A stretch of 43,385 nucleotides of DNA from assembly GCA_900314765.1 (NCBI GenBank), contig OMWN01000101.1, positions 1 to 43,385 on the forward strand, given 5' to 3'. This document shows, in pieces, positions 36,217-43,385 of the stretch. The translations under genes were made by a program, and so were the position numbers. Each line of letters begins with the position of its first letter. The stretch's first letter is position 1. The DNA is from an uncultured Selenomonadales bacterium. Its GTDB lineage: Bacteria > Bacillota > Negativicutes > Selenomonadales > Selenomonadaceae. The notes under the pieces are model-generated. The model ran no database searches and was not told where the DNA came from. It saw nothing but the letters and a program-made list of their open reading frames with translations.

Positions 36217-36289
36217 TCATTCCCCCTAGGTATTTTTTAGAAATTCTACGCATACAAATGAGGGCGCACTGAACAATGCGCCCTACATG

Positions 36290-36925
36290 TCAATCTAAAA
36301 TTTTCACGTGCCGACCCTCGACCTTGAGCTTTCCTTTGCAATAGAGCTCAATGGCGCGGGGATACAGCTTGTGCTCCTCGACGAGCACTCTCGCCGCGAG
36401 CGTGTCCTCGTCGTCGTCCTGCTCGACAGGCACAACCGTCTGCAGGATGATGGGGCCAGAGTCCATGCCCTCATCGACGAAATGAATCGTGCAGCCCGAT
36501 ACTTTGACACCGTACGCGAGCACGTCGCGATGCGCATGTGCCCCGCCGAAAGACGGCAAAAGCGACGGATGAATATTCATGATGCGGCCCGCAAATTCGC
36601 GCACGAAATACGGGCTCAGTATGCGCATGAACCCAGCGAGCACGACGAGCGTCACGCCGTATTTATGAAGCTCCGCCGCGATGTCGCGCTCAAATGATTC
36701 CTTGTCGCTGTACTTTTTGCGGTCAAAGCAAATATGCGGGATGCCCGCCTTCTCCGCGCGCTCGAGCGCTTTTGCGTCAGGCTTGTCCGTGATGACGACG
36801 GCGATCGTCGCAGGTATCTGCCCGCTCTCGACGGCCGCCATGATGGACTGAAGATTTGTCCCGCGTCCCGAGCACAGCACGCCGAGGATATGCTTTTTTG
36901 CGTTTCCGCTTTCATTTTCGCTCAT
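36290..36925 (-). CDS. purN: phosphoribosylglycinamide formyltransferase
   Basis: A 211-residue folate-dependent GAR transformylase, third step of purine synthesis. Motifs: LCSGRGTNLQSIM for substrate binding and MNIHPSLLPSFGG with the catalytic Asn and His, plus a distal Asp in VDEGMDSGPII. Start overlaps the purM stop by 4 bp. Confidence 0.97.
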   Translation of the reverse strand: MSENESGNAKKHILGVLCSGRGTNLQSIMAAVESGQIPATIAVVITDKPDAKALERAEKAGIPHICFDRKKYSDKESFERDIAAELHKYGVTLVVLAGFMRILSPYFVREFAGRIMNIHPSLLPSFGGAHAHRDVLAYGVKVSGCTIHFVDEGMDSGPIILQTVVPVEQDDDEDTLAARVLVEEHKLYPRAIELYCKGKLKVEGRHVKILD

Positions 36926-37977
36926 GCGAATACCCCGCCTTTTATCGTGACCTCGTGGGCGCCGCGCGTGACCTCGCCGATGCGGTAGGCCGTCCGTTCA
37001 TTCAGTTTAAGCGACTTCTCGACGTCATCCGCGCGGTCCTTGTCGACAATGATGACCATGCCGATGCCCATGTTGAACGTGCGGTACATCTCATGCCAAT
37101 CGACATTGCCCCACTCATGCATGAGGCGGAAAATCGCTGGCATCTCCCAAGCGTCGTCATTTATCGTGGCGCCCATGTCCTTCGGCAGCGCGCGCGGTAT
37201 GTTGTCGTAGAATCCGCCGCCCGTGATGTGTGCCATGCCGTGTATCGCCTCGCCAAACACGGCCAAGAGAGGCATTACCGTGCTCGGATAGAGACGCGTC
37301 GGCGTCAGAAGAGCATCACCGATTGTCTCGCCGAGCTCGTCGATTTTCTCATCGCCCTTGAATTTCTTCACATCGAACACGATTTTCCTCACGAGCGAAA
37401 AGCCATTGGAATGGAGACCGCTCGACGGCAGGCCAAAAAGCACGTCGCCCTCCTTGACGCGCTCGCTCGTGATGATTTTCGATTTCTCGACGACGCCTAC
37501 AGCAAACCCCGCGATGTCGTACTCGCCGACGGGGTAAAATCCGTTCATCTCCGCTGTCTCGCCGCCAATCAGCGCACAGCCCGACTCCTTGCAAGCACCC
37601 GCGACGCCCTTGACGATCGACGCTACCTGCTCCGGCTCGAGCTTGCCGACCGCGAGATAGTCGAGGAAGAAAAGCGGCTCCGCGCCCTGCACGATGATGT
37701 CGTTGACGCACATCGCGACGGCGTCCTGACCAATCGTGTCGTGGCGGCCGAGCTTGAAAGCGATTTTGAGCTTCGTGCCGACGCCGTCCGTGCCCGAAAC
37801 AAGCACCGGCTCATCGTACTTCTTGCTGTTCAGCGCGAAAAGCCCGCCAAACCCGCCGAGGTCGCCGAGCACCTCTGGGCGATACGTCGCCCTCACGCTG
37901 TCCTTTATCAGCTCCACCGAGCGATTGCCCGCATCGATGTCAACGCCGGCGTCGCGATAAGTGAGAGATTGAGTCAT
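36922..37977 (-). CDS. purM: phosphoribosylformylglycinamidine cyclo-ligase
   Basis: A 351-residue AIR synthetase, fifth step of purine synthesis. Typical features: SGTDGVGTKLKIAF, GGETAEMNGFY and HITGGGFYDNIPRALP. Ribosome binding site AGGAGC. Preceded by a tandem ATATCGAT tract in the 51-bp gap after purF. Confidence 0.97.
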   Translation of the reverse strand: MTQSLTYRDAGVDIDAGNRSVELIKDSVRATYRPEVLGDLGGFGGLFALNSKKYDEPVLVSGTDGVGTKLKIAFKLGRHDTIGQDAVAMCVNDIIVQGAEPLFFLDYLAVGKLEPEQVASIVKGVAGACKESGCALIGGETAEMNGFYPVGEYDIAGFAVGVVEKSKIITSERVKEGDVLFGLPSSGLHSNGFSLVRKIVFDVKKFKGDEKIDELGETIGDALLTPTRLYPSTVMPLLAVFGEAIHGMAHITGGGFYDNIPRALPKDMGATINDDAWEMPAIFRLMHEWGNVDWHEMYRTFNMGIGMVIIVDKDRADDVEKSLKLNERTAYRIGEVTRGAHEVTIKGGVFA

Positions 37978-37994
37978 AATCTTAGCTCCTATTT

Positions 37995-38024
37995 ATATCG
38001 ATATATCGATATATCGATATATCG
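37995..38024. repeat. tandem palindromic 8-mer tract
   Basis: The unit ATATCGAT is repeated nearly four times between purF and purM. Each unit is self-complementary, so the tract can fold or cruciform and may vary in length by slippage. Confidence 0.85.
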
Positions 38025-38028
38025 ACGT

Positions 38029-39465
38029 TTATTTCTTCCGCTGCTCAAAGACGTACTTGCCCGCGCCCTCAGGGATTTCGCCCTTCTCAATCGGGTAGTC
38101 GCTGTTGAAGCACGCATAGCACATCTGCTCCGGATCGACGGCCGTCATCGCCTTTTTCAGTCCCTCTATCGAGAGAAAATGGAGCGAATCCGCCTGAATA
38201 TACTCTCTGATCTCCTCGACGGACTTCGTCGCGGCAATGAGCTCTTTTCTGACCTGCGTGTCGATGCCGTAGTAGCATGGGAAGCCAATCGGGGGCGACG
38301 AAACGCACATGTGTACCTCACGTGCACCCGCATTTCTCAGCATCTTCACGATTTTGCCGCTCGTCGTGCCGCGCACGATGGAGTCATCGACCATGATGAC
38401 AGACTTGCCATTTACAGCCGATCGGATAGCATTGAGCTTCAGCTGCACGGCCGTGTCGCGTTTCTTCTGCGTCGGCTGGATGAATGTACGCCCTATGTAG
38501 CGATTTTTCATGAGCCCCTCGACGAACGGTATGCCCGATTCGTATGCGTAGCCCGTCGCCGCCGTCGTGCCCGAGTCCGGCACCGATATGACGATGTCCG
38601 CCTTTGGGCAATGCTCGCGCGCGAGTATGCGGCCCATCATGAACCGCGCGTCGTGGACGCTTTGCCCGTCGATGATGGAGTCGGAACGCGCGAAATATAT
38701 GTACTCGAAAATGCAGGAGGCGAGCTTCTGCTTCGGCGTGAACCTGATGGATTTTATATTATCTGGACCACTGCCATCGATGACGACCATCTCGCCTGGC
38801 TCCACATCGCGCACGAACTCCGCGCCGATGACATCGAGGCCGCATGTCTCGGACGAGAGCACCCAGCCGTCATCGAGCCTGCCGATGCAGAGCGGGCGGA
38901 ATCCCTGCGGATCACGCGCGCCGATGAGCTTCGTCTCCGTCATGAGCGTGATGCAGTACGCGCCCTTCACCTTGTTGAGACTGTCAGCGAGCTTTTCCTC
39001 TATTGTCTCCTTGCGTGAACGCGCGATGAGATTGAGGATGACCTCCGTATCGACAGACGTCTGGAACATCGCGCCGTTCTGCTCAAGCTCGTGGCGTATC
39101 TCCGGCGCGTTCGTGAGATTGCCGTTGTGCGCGAGACTGATCTTGCCGCCCGCGTAGTTCACGATGAGCGGCTGCGTGTTGATGCGCAAAGACGAGCCCG
39201 TCGTCGAGTAGCGTACATGGCCTATCGCGATGCGCTGGTTGTCCATGTGCGGCACCTGATGGCGGAACACCTCATTGACGAGTCCCATGCCGCGCGACAC
39301 GTCCATCCAAGCGCCGTCCGTCACCGCGATGCCCGCGCTCTCCTGCCCGCGGTGCTGGAGCGCGTAAAGGCCGAGATACGTGAGCGTCGATACATCCTCG
39401 TCCGGCGCGTACACGCCGTAGACGCCGCACTCCTCATGCCAGGGGCCGTGCAAAGATTCTGTCAT
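38029..39465 (-). CDS. purF: amidophosphoribosyltransferase
   Basis: A 478-residue glutamine-PRPP amidotransferase, committed step of purine synthesis. A short propeptide ends before the nucleophile Cys13 in HEECGVYG, so the enzyme is autoprocessed, as in Bacillus. The PRPP loop [13 protein letters not shown] is intact, and late cysteines (CYACF) fit the iron-sulfur cluster of the Bacillus-type enzyme, which makes it oxygen-sensitive. It begins immediately after the purC stop, with no gap. Confidence 0.97.
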   Translation of the reverse strand: MTESLHGPWHEECGVYGVYAPDEDVSTLTYLGLYALQHRGQESAGIAVTDGAWMDVSRGMGLVNEVFRHQVPHMDNQRIAIGHVRYSTTGSSLRINTQPLIVNYAGGKISLAHNGNLTNAPEIRHELEQNGAMFQTSVDTEVILNLIARSRKETIEEKLADSLNKVKGAYCITLMTETKLIGARDPQGFRPLCIGRLDDGWVLSSETCGLDVIGAEFVRDVEPGEMVVIDGSGPDNIKSIRFTPKQKLASCIFEYIYFARSDSIIDGQSVHDARFMMGRILAREHCPKADIVISVPDSGTTAATGYAYESGIPFVEGLMKNRYIGRTFIQPTQKKRDTAVQLKLNAIRSAVNGKSVIMVDDSIVRGTTSGKIVKMLRNAGAREVHMCVSSPPIGFPCYYGIDTQVRKELIAATKSVEEIREYIQADSLHFLSIEGLKKAMTAVDPEQMCYACFNSDYPIEKGEIPEGAGKYVFEQRKK

Positions 39466-40182
39466 TTATCTCTCTTCTCCCGTCAGACGACGAAGCATCT
39501 CCTTGTATGCGCCCTCCACATTGCCGAGGTCACGGCGGAAACGGTCTTTGTCGAGCTTCTCATGCGTGTCGCTGTCCCAGAAACGGCAGTTGTCCGGCGA
39601 AATCTCGTCGCCGAGAATGATGTTGCCATCCTTGTCCTTGCCGAATTCGAGCTTGAAATCGACGAGGTCAACTTTCTTCGTCTTGAGGAATTTCTTCAAA
39701 ATATCATTGATTTCGAGGCCGAGACGCTCGATCTCCGCTATCTCCTCTTTCGTCGCGAGGCCAAGCGCGATAGCGTCGTAGCTGTTGAGCATAGGGTCAT
39801 TGAGCGCGTCATTTTTGAGGAAAAGCTCGACGGTCGGGCTATTGAACACTTTGCCCTCGTCTATGCCGTAGCGCTTCGAGAAACTGCCCGCCGCGACATT
39901 TCTCATGACGACCTCGAGAGGGAACATCGTGAGCTTTTTGACGACCATCTCGCGGTCGCTCGGCATGCTGACATAGTGCGTCTTTATGCCCTGCTTTGCG
40001 AGGTAATCAAAGAAGAAAGCCGTCATCTTGTTGTTCATGATGCCCTTCTCGGCAATCGTGCCCTTCTTTGCGCCGTTGCCGGCCGTCGCGTCGTCCTTGT
40101 AATAGACGAGAAGCTCGTCCGGATTGTCCGTCGCGTACATGATTTTTGCCTTGCCCTCGTAAAGCTGCTTGCCCTTTTCCAT
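39466..40182 (-). CDS. purC: SAICAR synthetase
   Basis: About 238 residues; joins CAIR and aspartate. Motifs: [22 protein letters not shown] and [10 protein letters not shown] start at ATG 40182, 10 nt after GGAGG; the longer frame from TTG 40200 would contain that ribosome binding site. Fused end-to-end with purF. Confidence 0.97.
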   Translation of the reverse strand: MEKGKQLYEGKAKIMYATDNPDELLVYYKDDATAGNGAKKGTIAEKGIMNNKMTAFFFDYLAKQGIKTHYVSMPSDREMVVKKLTMFPLEVVMRNVAAGSFSKRYGIDEGKVFNSPTVELFLKNDALNDPMLNSYDAIALGLATKEEIAEIERLGLEINDILKKFLKTKKVDLVDFKLEFGKDKDGNIILGDEISPDNCRFWDSDTHEKLDKDRFRRDLGNVEGAYKEMLRRLTGEER

Positions 40183-40265
40183 TGTGATAATTCCTCCCAA
40201 TTTATTACTTATTTAGAAACATTTGATATAGTCGCGCCCGAAAACGGGCGTAAATCAACAATAAA

Positions 40266-40751
40266 TCAAAGCTGTGCCTTCACGCGCTCCGCCTTCACGT
40301 CAACCTCTTTCGCAAGATTCGCGCGGTACTCTTTCATCTTGTCAGCGAGGCCCTTGTCCGCCTGCGCGAGTATCTGCACCGCGAAAAGCGCCGCATTCTT
40401 CGCGCCGTTGATTGCCATCGTCGCAACAGGGACGCCGCTCGGCATCTGCACCGTCGCGAGCAGCGAGTCGAGACCATTCATCGGCGACGCATTGATGGGC
40501 ACGCCGATGACCGGGAGCGTCGTGTAGCTTGCGATGACGCCCGCGAGATGAGCCGCACCGCCCGCTGCCGCGATGAAAAGATTGATGCCATTCTGCTCCG
40601 CGCCCTCCGCGATCTCGCGGACCTTCAGCGGCGTGCGATGAGCCGACGCAACAGTGACCATCGGCTCGACGCCGAACTGCTTCAGCACCTCGACAGCCGA
40701 CTTCATGACAGGCCAGTCAGAGTCGCTCCCAATGATAATTCCAACTTTCAC
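40266..40751 (-). CDS. purE: N5-carboxyaminoimidazole ribonucleotide mutase
   Basis: About 161 residues, class I PurE. Motifs: [15 protein letters not shown] and [15 protein letters not shown] at 40751 follows GGAGATGG at 9 nt, giving the family-typical [12 protein letters not shown]; upstream ATG/TTG codons overlap that site. First gene of the purine operon. No purK is adjacent, as usual for operons that rely on another locus or on high CO2. Confidence 0.96.
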   Translation of the reverse strand: MKVGIIIGSDSDWPVMKSAVEVLKQFGVEPMVTVASAHRTPLKVREIAEGAEQNGINLFIAAAGGAAHLAGVIASYTTLPVIGVPINASPMNGLDSLLATVQMPSGVPVATMAINGAKNAALFAVQILAQADKGLADKMKEYRANLAKEVDVKAERVKAQL

Positions 40752-40789
40752 GAAAACCATCTCCAATTTTAAAATAGAAATGCATCCTC

Positions 40790-40807
40790 GGAGGGGAACA
40801 CCTCCCC
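40790..40807 (-). other. leader hairpin before purE
   Basis: GGGGAGGTGTTCCCCTCC folds as a short GC-rich hairpin about 40 nt before the purE start. It has no T-run and no recognised aptamer. Function unknown. Confidence 0.4.
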
Positions 40808-40834
40808 ACTGTGATACTAATCACATCGTAAATC

Positions 40835-40862
40835 ATTATATCATAGCGAGCGCCCTACGCAA
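40835..40862 (-). promoter_or_regulatory. purine operon promoter
   Basis: On the minus strand TTGCGT (40862-40857) and TATAAT (40840-40835) have 16-bp spacing. The leader to purE is about 80 nt. I could not identify a PurR box. Confidence 0.65.
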
Positions 40863-40989
40863 AAGAAATTCTAAAAAAAATGGTGACTTATCTGAAAGTA
40901 TACACGAATGAATGTTGAAATGGTAATTTTAATCCGTACGCTGAATTACTTAATGCGTTATAATCTATTGAGTCTCTGCATGTTTCCCA

Positions 40990-41092
40990 TTGAAATGAAG
41001 GACAGTTGTTCGCTATCAATTATATCGTTAAGCACTGCTTTCGCTATGCCTCCCACTCTGGGGGAGGTGCCCCCGCAGGGGGCGGAGAGGGT
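40990..41092. repeat. MITE-like element, copy 5 (right half only)
   Basis: The right end is intact: GAAGGACAGT through CTGCTTTCGCTATGCC and the CCTCCCACTCTGGGGGAGG palindrome to GGCGGAGAGGGT. No matching left end is visible before it, so this is a half copy or a diverged one. The 430-bp gap between purE and 41195 otherwise holds only the purE promoter and leader and the terminator at 41149. Confidence 0.75.
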
Positions 41093-41148
41093 CTGCTTGA
41101 GTGGCAAAAATTCACTTCTTCACTCCACAACCCAAAAAATTTTCCAAC

Positions 41149-41177
41149 AAAAAAAGCTGCTGCATCACTGCAACAGC
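41149..41177 (-). terminator. terminator of the DapF-like gene
   Basis: The minus-strand stem GCTGTTGCAGTGATGCAGCAGC is followed by TTTTTTT. Confidence 0.8.
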
Positions 41178-41194
41178 CCTGCTTATTTCCAATA

Positions 41195-41530
41195 TCAGCC
41201 AGCGACACGGACGCTCGCGCCTGCGCTCATGATGCGGCTCGCATAGCCGTCCGTGAGTCTGACCTCTATATGCTCCACGCCCGGCACCACGCTCGCAATC
41301 GATCCCACATGCGCAGCGATAACACGCGCCGCGCTGTCAATCTCTGCCGCCGCGCCCGTCGCATCGTAGCACCTCACATCAGCGCCCTCGCCCGAGAGGA
41401 TATAGTCGGCGCCGACTCCATCGCGCGACGAGAGAAGCATCGCGATGCCGTCATGTGTCGGCATAGTGAATGTATCATTCCACACCATATAGCGCACACC
41501 ATCAATCACAAATTTGTCAATTACCAGCAT
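41195..41530 (-). CDS. small protein resembling half of a DapF/PhzF-type epimerase
   Basis: About 111 residues. The stretch SSRDGVGADYILSGEGADVR followed by CYDATGAAAEIDSAARVI parallels the N-terminal half of diaminopimelate epimerase (GxGADGLI...[21 protein letters not shown]). The catalytic cysteine (MCGNG) is replaced by IDSAA, and the second half is absent, so it cannot be a normal epimerase. It may be a repurposed fold or a binding protein. ATG at 41530 follows GGGGG; a TTG at 41545 is possible. Own terminator. The homology is my reading of motifs and needs a profile search. Confidence 0.6.
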   Translation of the reverse strand: MLVIDKFVIDGVRYMVWNDTFTMPTHDGIAMLLSSRDGVGADYILSGEGADVRCYDATGAAAEIDSAARVIAAHVGSIASVVPGVEHIEVRLTDGYASRIMSAGASVRVAG

Positions 41531-41715
41531 CGCTTTCGCCCCCAAAATTTATTCTCGCTTCTTATTCTTGCTTCACAGAAGTATTGAAGTCGTAATTCAT
41601 TTGATAGGCTTATTATAGCAGGCAATATGTGAAAGCAAAATGCTAAAAAATGTCATGTAGCTATCAGATTGTGCTATAATGTGAAAAAGAATCATGAAGG
41701 AGCGCACCATTAATA

Positions 41716-42582
41716 ATGAATAAAAAAGATAGAGAAGCAATACAGCAACGCGGCTACCTCGTCGAAAATTTCCGCGTGTTCAGGCTCGACGACGCAGCGC
41801 TCGCACCAATACCATTTCACTACCACGACTTCCACAAGCTCATAATATTTCTCTCCGGCACTTGCGACTACATCATCGAGGGCCGCGAGTGGCACCTCGC
41901 GCCGAGGGACATCGTATTCGTGCGCGCGGGCGAAATCCATCGCCCCATCCCACAAAGCGGCGTGCCATACGAGCGCATCGTCATCTACATCGCGCCGATG
42001 TTTCTCGAGCGCTTTCACGCAAATGACGGCGACACGCTCGCGCGATGCTTTCACTCCGCGCGCGATGCATCAAGCGTCATGCACCTCACCGAAGGCCACA
42101 CGCACGACCTTCTCTTTCACATCGAGAAACTCGAGCGCGTCTCGCGCGAGCATGGCTTCGCGAATAAGCTCTACACGGAAATGCTCTTCATCGAATTCAT
42201 GATACTCCTCAATCGCGCCATCATCGGCGGCGAGCTCGACACCACTGCCGTCACCTGCGACAAAAAAATTCAGCCCGTCATCGAGCACCTCGCCGCACAC
42301 ATCACCGAGCCCGTCGACATCGACGCGCTCGCCGCAAAATTTTTCATATCGCGCTCGTACCTCATGCACAGATTCAAAGACGCGACAGGCTACGGCGTCC
42401 GCCAATACGTCACAAAAAAAAGGCTGCACCTCTCGAGGACGCTGCTCATCGAAAAAAACAACGAGCCCGTTGCCTCGATAGGCACAGCCTGCGGCTTCAC
42501 CGACTACCTCTCATTCCTGCGCGCATTCAAAAAAGAATTCAAAGAAACGCCCGACGAATACAGGAAGGCGCATCAGCAGTAA
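41716..42582 (+). CDS. AraC-family transcription regulator
   Basis: A 288-residue regulator. The N-terminal half is a cupin sensor (HYHDFHKLIIFLSG, APRDIVFVRAGEIHRP) and the C-terminal 100 residues carry two helix-turn-helix motifs (DIDALAAKFFISRSYLMHRF and VASIGTACGFTDYLSFLRAF). Cupin-type AraC proteins usually sense sugars or other small ligands. The ATG follows GAAGGAG with long spacing. It is divergent from the DapF-like gene and nothing lies directly downstream in operon, so its target is unclear. Confidence 0.92.
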   Translation: MNKKDREAIQQRGYLVENFRVFRLDDAALAPIPFHYHDFHKLIIFLSGTCDYIIEGREWHLAPRDIVFVRAGEIHRPIPQSGVPYERIVIYIAPMFLERFHANDGDTLARCFHSARDASSVMHLTEGHTHDLLFHIEKLERVSREHGFANKLYTEMLFIEFMILLNRAIIGGELDTTAVTCDKKIQPVIEHLAAHITEPVDIDALAAKFFISRSYLMHRFKDATGYGVRQYVTKKRLHLSRTLLIEKNNEPVASIGTACGFTDYLSFLRAFKKEFKETPDEYRKAHQQ

Positions 42583-42620
42583 TTATCTTTGGTAGACCTG
42601 ATTGTTTGATTTTATCTTGC

Positions 42621-42650
42621 TTGTACAACTAAATATTTACGTGCTATAAT
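42621..42650 (+). promoter_or_regulatory. promoter of the 21-residue peptide
   Basis: TTGTAC, 18 bp, TATAAT. The predicted leader of about 58 nt starts with GAGGAAGGTAC. Confidence 0.7.
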
Positions 42651-42660
42651 TCACTATTAG

Positions 42661-42696
42661 AGGAAGGTACAGTTTGGCGGTCATCTTCTGCCCTCG
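42661..42696 (+). repeat. inverted leader repeat, peptide side
   Basis: AGGAAGGTAC, GGCGGTC and TGCCCTCG blocks recur in the same order, on the opposite strand, at 42834-42865. The 5' leaders of the two convergent RNAs therefore have the same ancestry. Confidence 0.75.
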
Positions 42697-42714
42697 TAAA
42701 AAGGGGGAACGCCT

Positions 42715-42780
42715 ATGAGTGATACTATCGTAGTTCTGCTACTGATACTGTTGATTCTTATAGAGTTAAAAAGAAAATAG
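42715..42780 (+). CDS. 21-residue hydrophobic peptide, holin-like type I toxin candidate
   Basis: MSDTIVVLLL, then a pure Leu/Ile stretch, then a basic tail ELKRK: one membrane helix with a positive end. The ATG follows AAGGGGGAACGCCT. This matches the general plan of small holin-like/TxpA-type toxins of Firmicutes, though it is shorter than most. A convergent antisense RNA with a consensus promoter overlaps its 3' end. Toxicity is inferred from the layout. Confidence 0.7.
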   Translation: MSDTIVVLLLILLILIELKRK

Positions 42781-42866
42781 CCGCCCCTAGTTGGCAGCTA
42801 CGGCGGCTTTAAGCAATTTGTGCTTTTAACTTCCGAGGGCACGACCGCTAGGCCGTACCTTTCTCT
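42766..42866 (-). ncRNA. convergent antisense RNA (candidate antitoxin)
   Basis: From the promoter at 42873-42901 a transcript would run leftwards about 100 nt to the stem GCCGCC / GGCGGC and TATTTTCTTTTT. It overlaps the last codons and the 3' UTR of the peptide mRNA. Its 5' end forms a hairpin (GGTACGGCC / GGTCGTGCC with wobble pairs). Confidence 0.65.
42834..42865 (-). repeat. inverted leader repeat, antisense side
   Basis: GAGAAAGGTAC, GCGGTC and TGCCCTCG on the minus strand mirror the peptide leader at 42661-42696. Confidence 0.75.
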
Positions 42867-42872
42867 ACTTTT

Positions 42873-42901
42873 ATTATACATCGTAAAATGCTATTTTTCA
42901 A
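42873..42901 (-). promoter_or_regulatory. promoter of the convergent antisense RNA
   Basis: TTGAAA (42901-42896) and TATAAT (42878-42873) with 17-bp spacing, closer to consensus than the peptide's promoter. An antitoxin stronger than its toxin is expected. Confidence 0.8.
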
Positions 42902-42994
42902 CACCCACAGCTTCTTGTCACGCACTTTCAAAAGCGATTCGTGTAAAGCCTAGACTAAAATAGATTCAATGAATTCAGAAAGGAGCAATGACCT

Positions 42995-43225
42995 ATGAAA
43001 TGCCCATCATGCACATATAAGGAAATGAAAGAAGATACAACTACTTACTATGTCAAAGTTGACAGCTCATATTTTATAATAGAAAACGTTCCGTGCCTGA
43101 TATGCGACCGCTGCGGCGAGGAATATTTCCGCGCGTCTGTAATAGAGCATATCGAAAAAATCGTCAAAGCCCTTGAAGATAGGAATGAAAAAGTAACAAT
43201 AGCAGATTATCAATCAGCCGCATAA
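42995..43225 (+). CDS. YgiT/MqsA-type zinc-finger protein
   Basis: A 76-residue protein with two cysteine pairs (CPSC and CDRC) and GEEYF, the mark of YgiT-type zinc-finger domains. These are often antitoxins paired with a DUF4258 or MqsR-like toxin encoded just upstream. No such toxin is present here, and the MqsA helix-turn-helix half is absent. AAGGAG lies 9 nt before the ATG. Likely an orphan or solitary regulator. Confidence 0.85.
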   Translation: MKCPSCTYKEMKEDTTTYYVKVDSSYFIIENVPCLICDRCGEEYFRASVIEHIEKIVKALEDRNEKVTIADYQSAA

Positions 43226-43232
43226 ACTCATA

Positions 43233-43265
43233 GAAAAAGCCTCGACGAATGCCGAGGCTTTTTCT
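43233..43265 (+). terminator. terminator of the zinc-finger gene
   Basis: Stem AAGCCTCGACG / TGCCGAGGCTT followed by TTTCT. Confidence 0.85.
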
Positions 43266-43266
43266 A

Positions 43267-43385
43267 TTGCAATCCATTTCACAAATTGATATACTTGATT
43301 TTAGGCACTGCCATAACGGTAGGCGGTTATGCCCTTCATTCGTTTGACTATATCAATACGAAGGGAGGGATGCGGCTCTCCAATA
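43267..43385 (+). promoter_or_regulatory. promoter and structured leader running off the window
   Basis: TTGCAA, 17 bp, TATACT (43290-43295) is followed by two hairpins (CATAAC/GTTATG and CCCTTC/GAAGGG) and GAAGGGAGGG near the edge. The layout, with GGCGGTTATGCCC, resembles the leader at 42661. A small gene may begin just past the end; it cannot be confirmed here. Confidence 0.4.

Noticed and set aside
36856-39018. 720-codon plus-strand frame antisense to purN, purM and purF
   Set aside because: It crosses several real gene boundaries and has shadow composition; GC-rich third positions simply deplete stop codons on the other strand.
40236-40251. CGCCCG-AAAA-CGGGCG hairpin between purE and purC as a terminator
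   Set aside because: No T-run on the minus strand and it lies inside a clear operon; a minor mRNA hairpin at most.
39091-40527. 478-codon plus-strand frame antisense to purF and purC
   Set aside because: Shadow of two confident genes.
40767-40862. Purine riboswitch in the purE leader
   Set aside because: The leader is only about 80 nt, has a simple GC hairpin and lacks the three-way junction sequences of the purine aptamer.
41006-41587. 193-codon plus-strand frame starting in repeat copy 5
   Set aside because: It reads out of the repeat, over a terminator and antisense to the DapF-like gene.

Overview
This window most likely comes from a motile diderm Firmicute of the Negativicutes, near Selenomonas. 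That is inferred from the gene mix, not from any database match. Outer-membrane genes (a two-partner secretion adhesin and its TpsB pore) and a flagellin sit beside typically Firmicute features: a T-box leader on thrS, FloA, YqeY-rpsU, MtaB/RsmE/PrmA and a SCIFF peptide system. Most genes lie on the minus strand.

Layout. Positions 1-4.3 kb carry an initiator tRNA, a reverse rubrerythrin, a putative esterase, and thrS with a T-box leader. At 4.3-6.9 kb are an orphan HigA-like antitoxin with a possible higB remnant, a repeat element, and an exported CbiK-type cobaltochelatase behind a cobalamin riboswitch. At 6.9-19.2 kb lies a two-partner secretion operon: a giant adhesin of about 3470 residues with about 19 YDG repeats, then its transporter. 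Flagellin follows at 19.4-20.8 kb with a sigma-28-like promoter. At 21.0-21.3 kb I find a compact, probably undescribed type I toxin-antitoxin locus: a 30-residue hydrophobic peptide and a divergent small RNA whose 5' end is antisense to the peptide's start codon. A YbjN-like gene, a RelB/YoeB-type module, a hydroxyacid dehydrogenase, a small membrane-anchored protein, FloA, a second YbjN-like gene, yqeY, rpsU, a HIT protein, mtaB, rsmE, prmA and a diguanylate cyclase fill 21.3-32.2 kb.

At 32.2-34.1 kb is a radical-SAM RiPP pair: the SCIFF maturase CteB and the 48-residue, six-cysteine precursor CteA. A purine operon (purE-purC-purF-purM-purN-purH-purD, transcribed leftwards) fills 34.3-40.8 kb. 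Its PurH is only the IMP cyclohydrolase half. The right end holds a small DapF-like protein without the catalytic cysteine, an AraC regulator, a second type I toxin-like locus (21-residue peptide with convergent antisense RNA), a YgiT-type zinc-finger protein, and a promoter plus structured leader that runs off the window.

Five copies, one of them a half copy, of a palindromic-ended, MITE-like element of about 200-290 bp occupy intergenic gaps. Two further long imperfect hairpins (25.41-25.56 kb and just after purD) are not explained by any gene.
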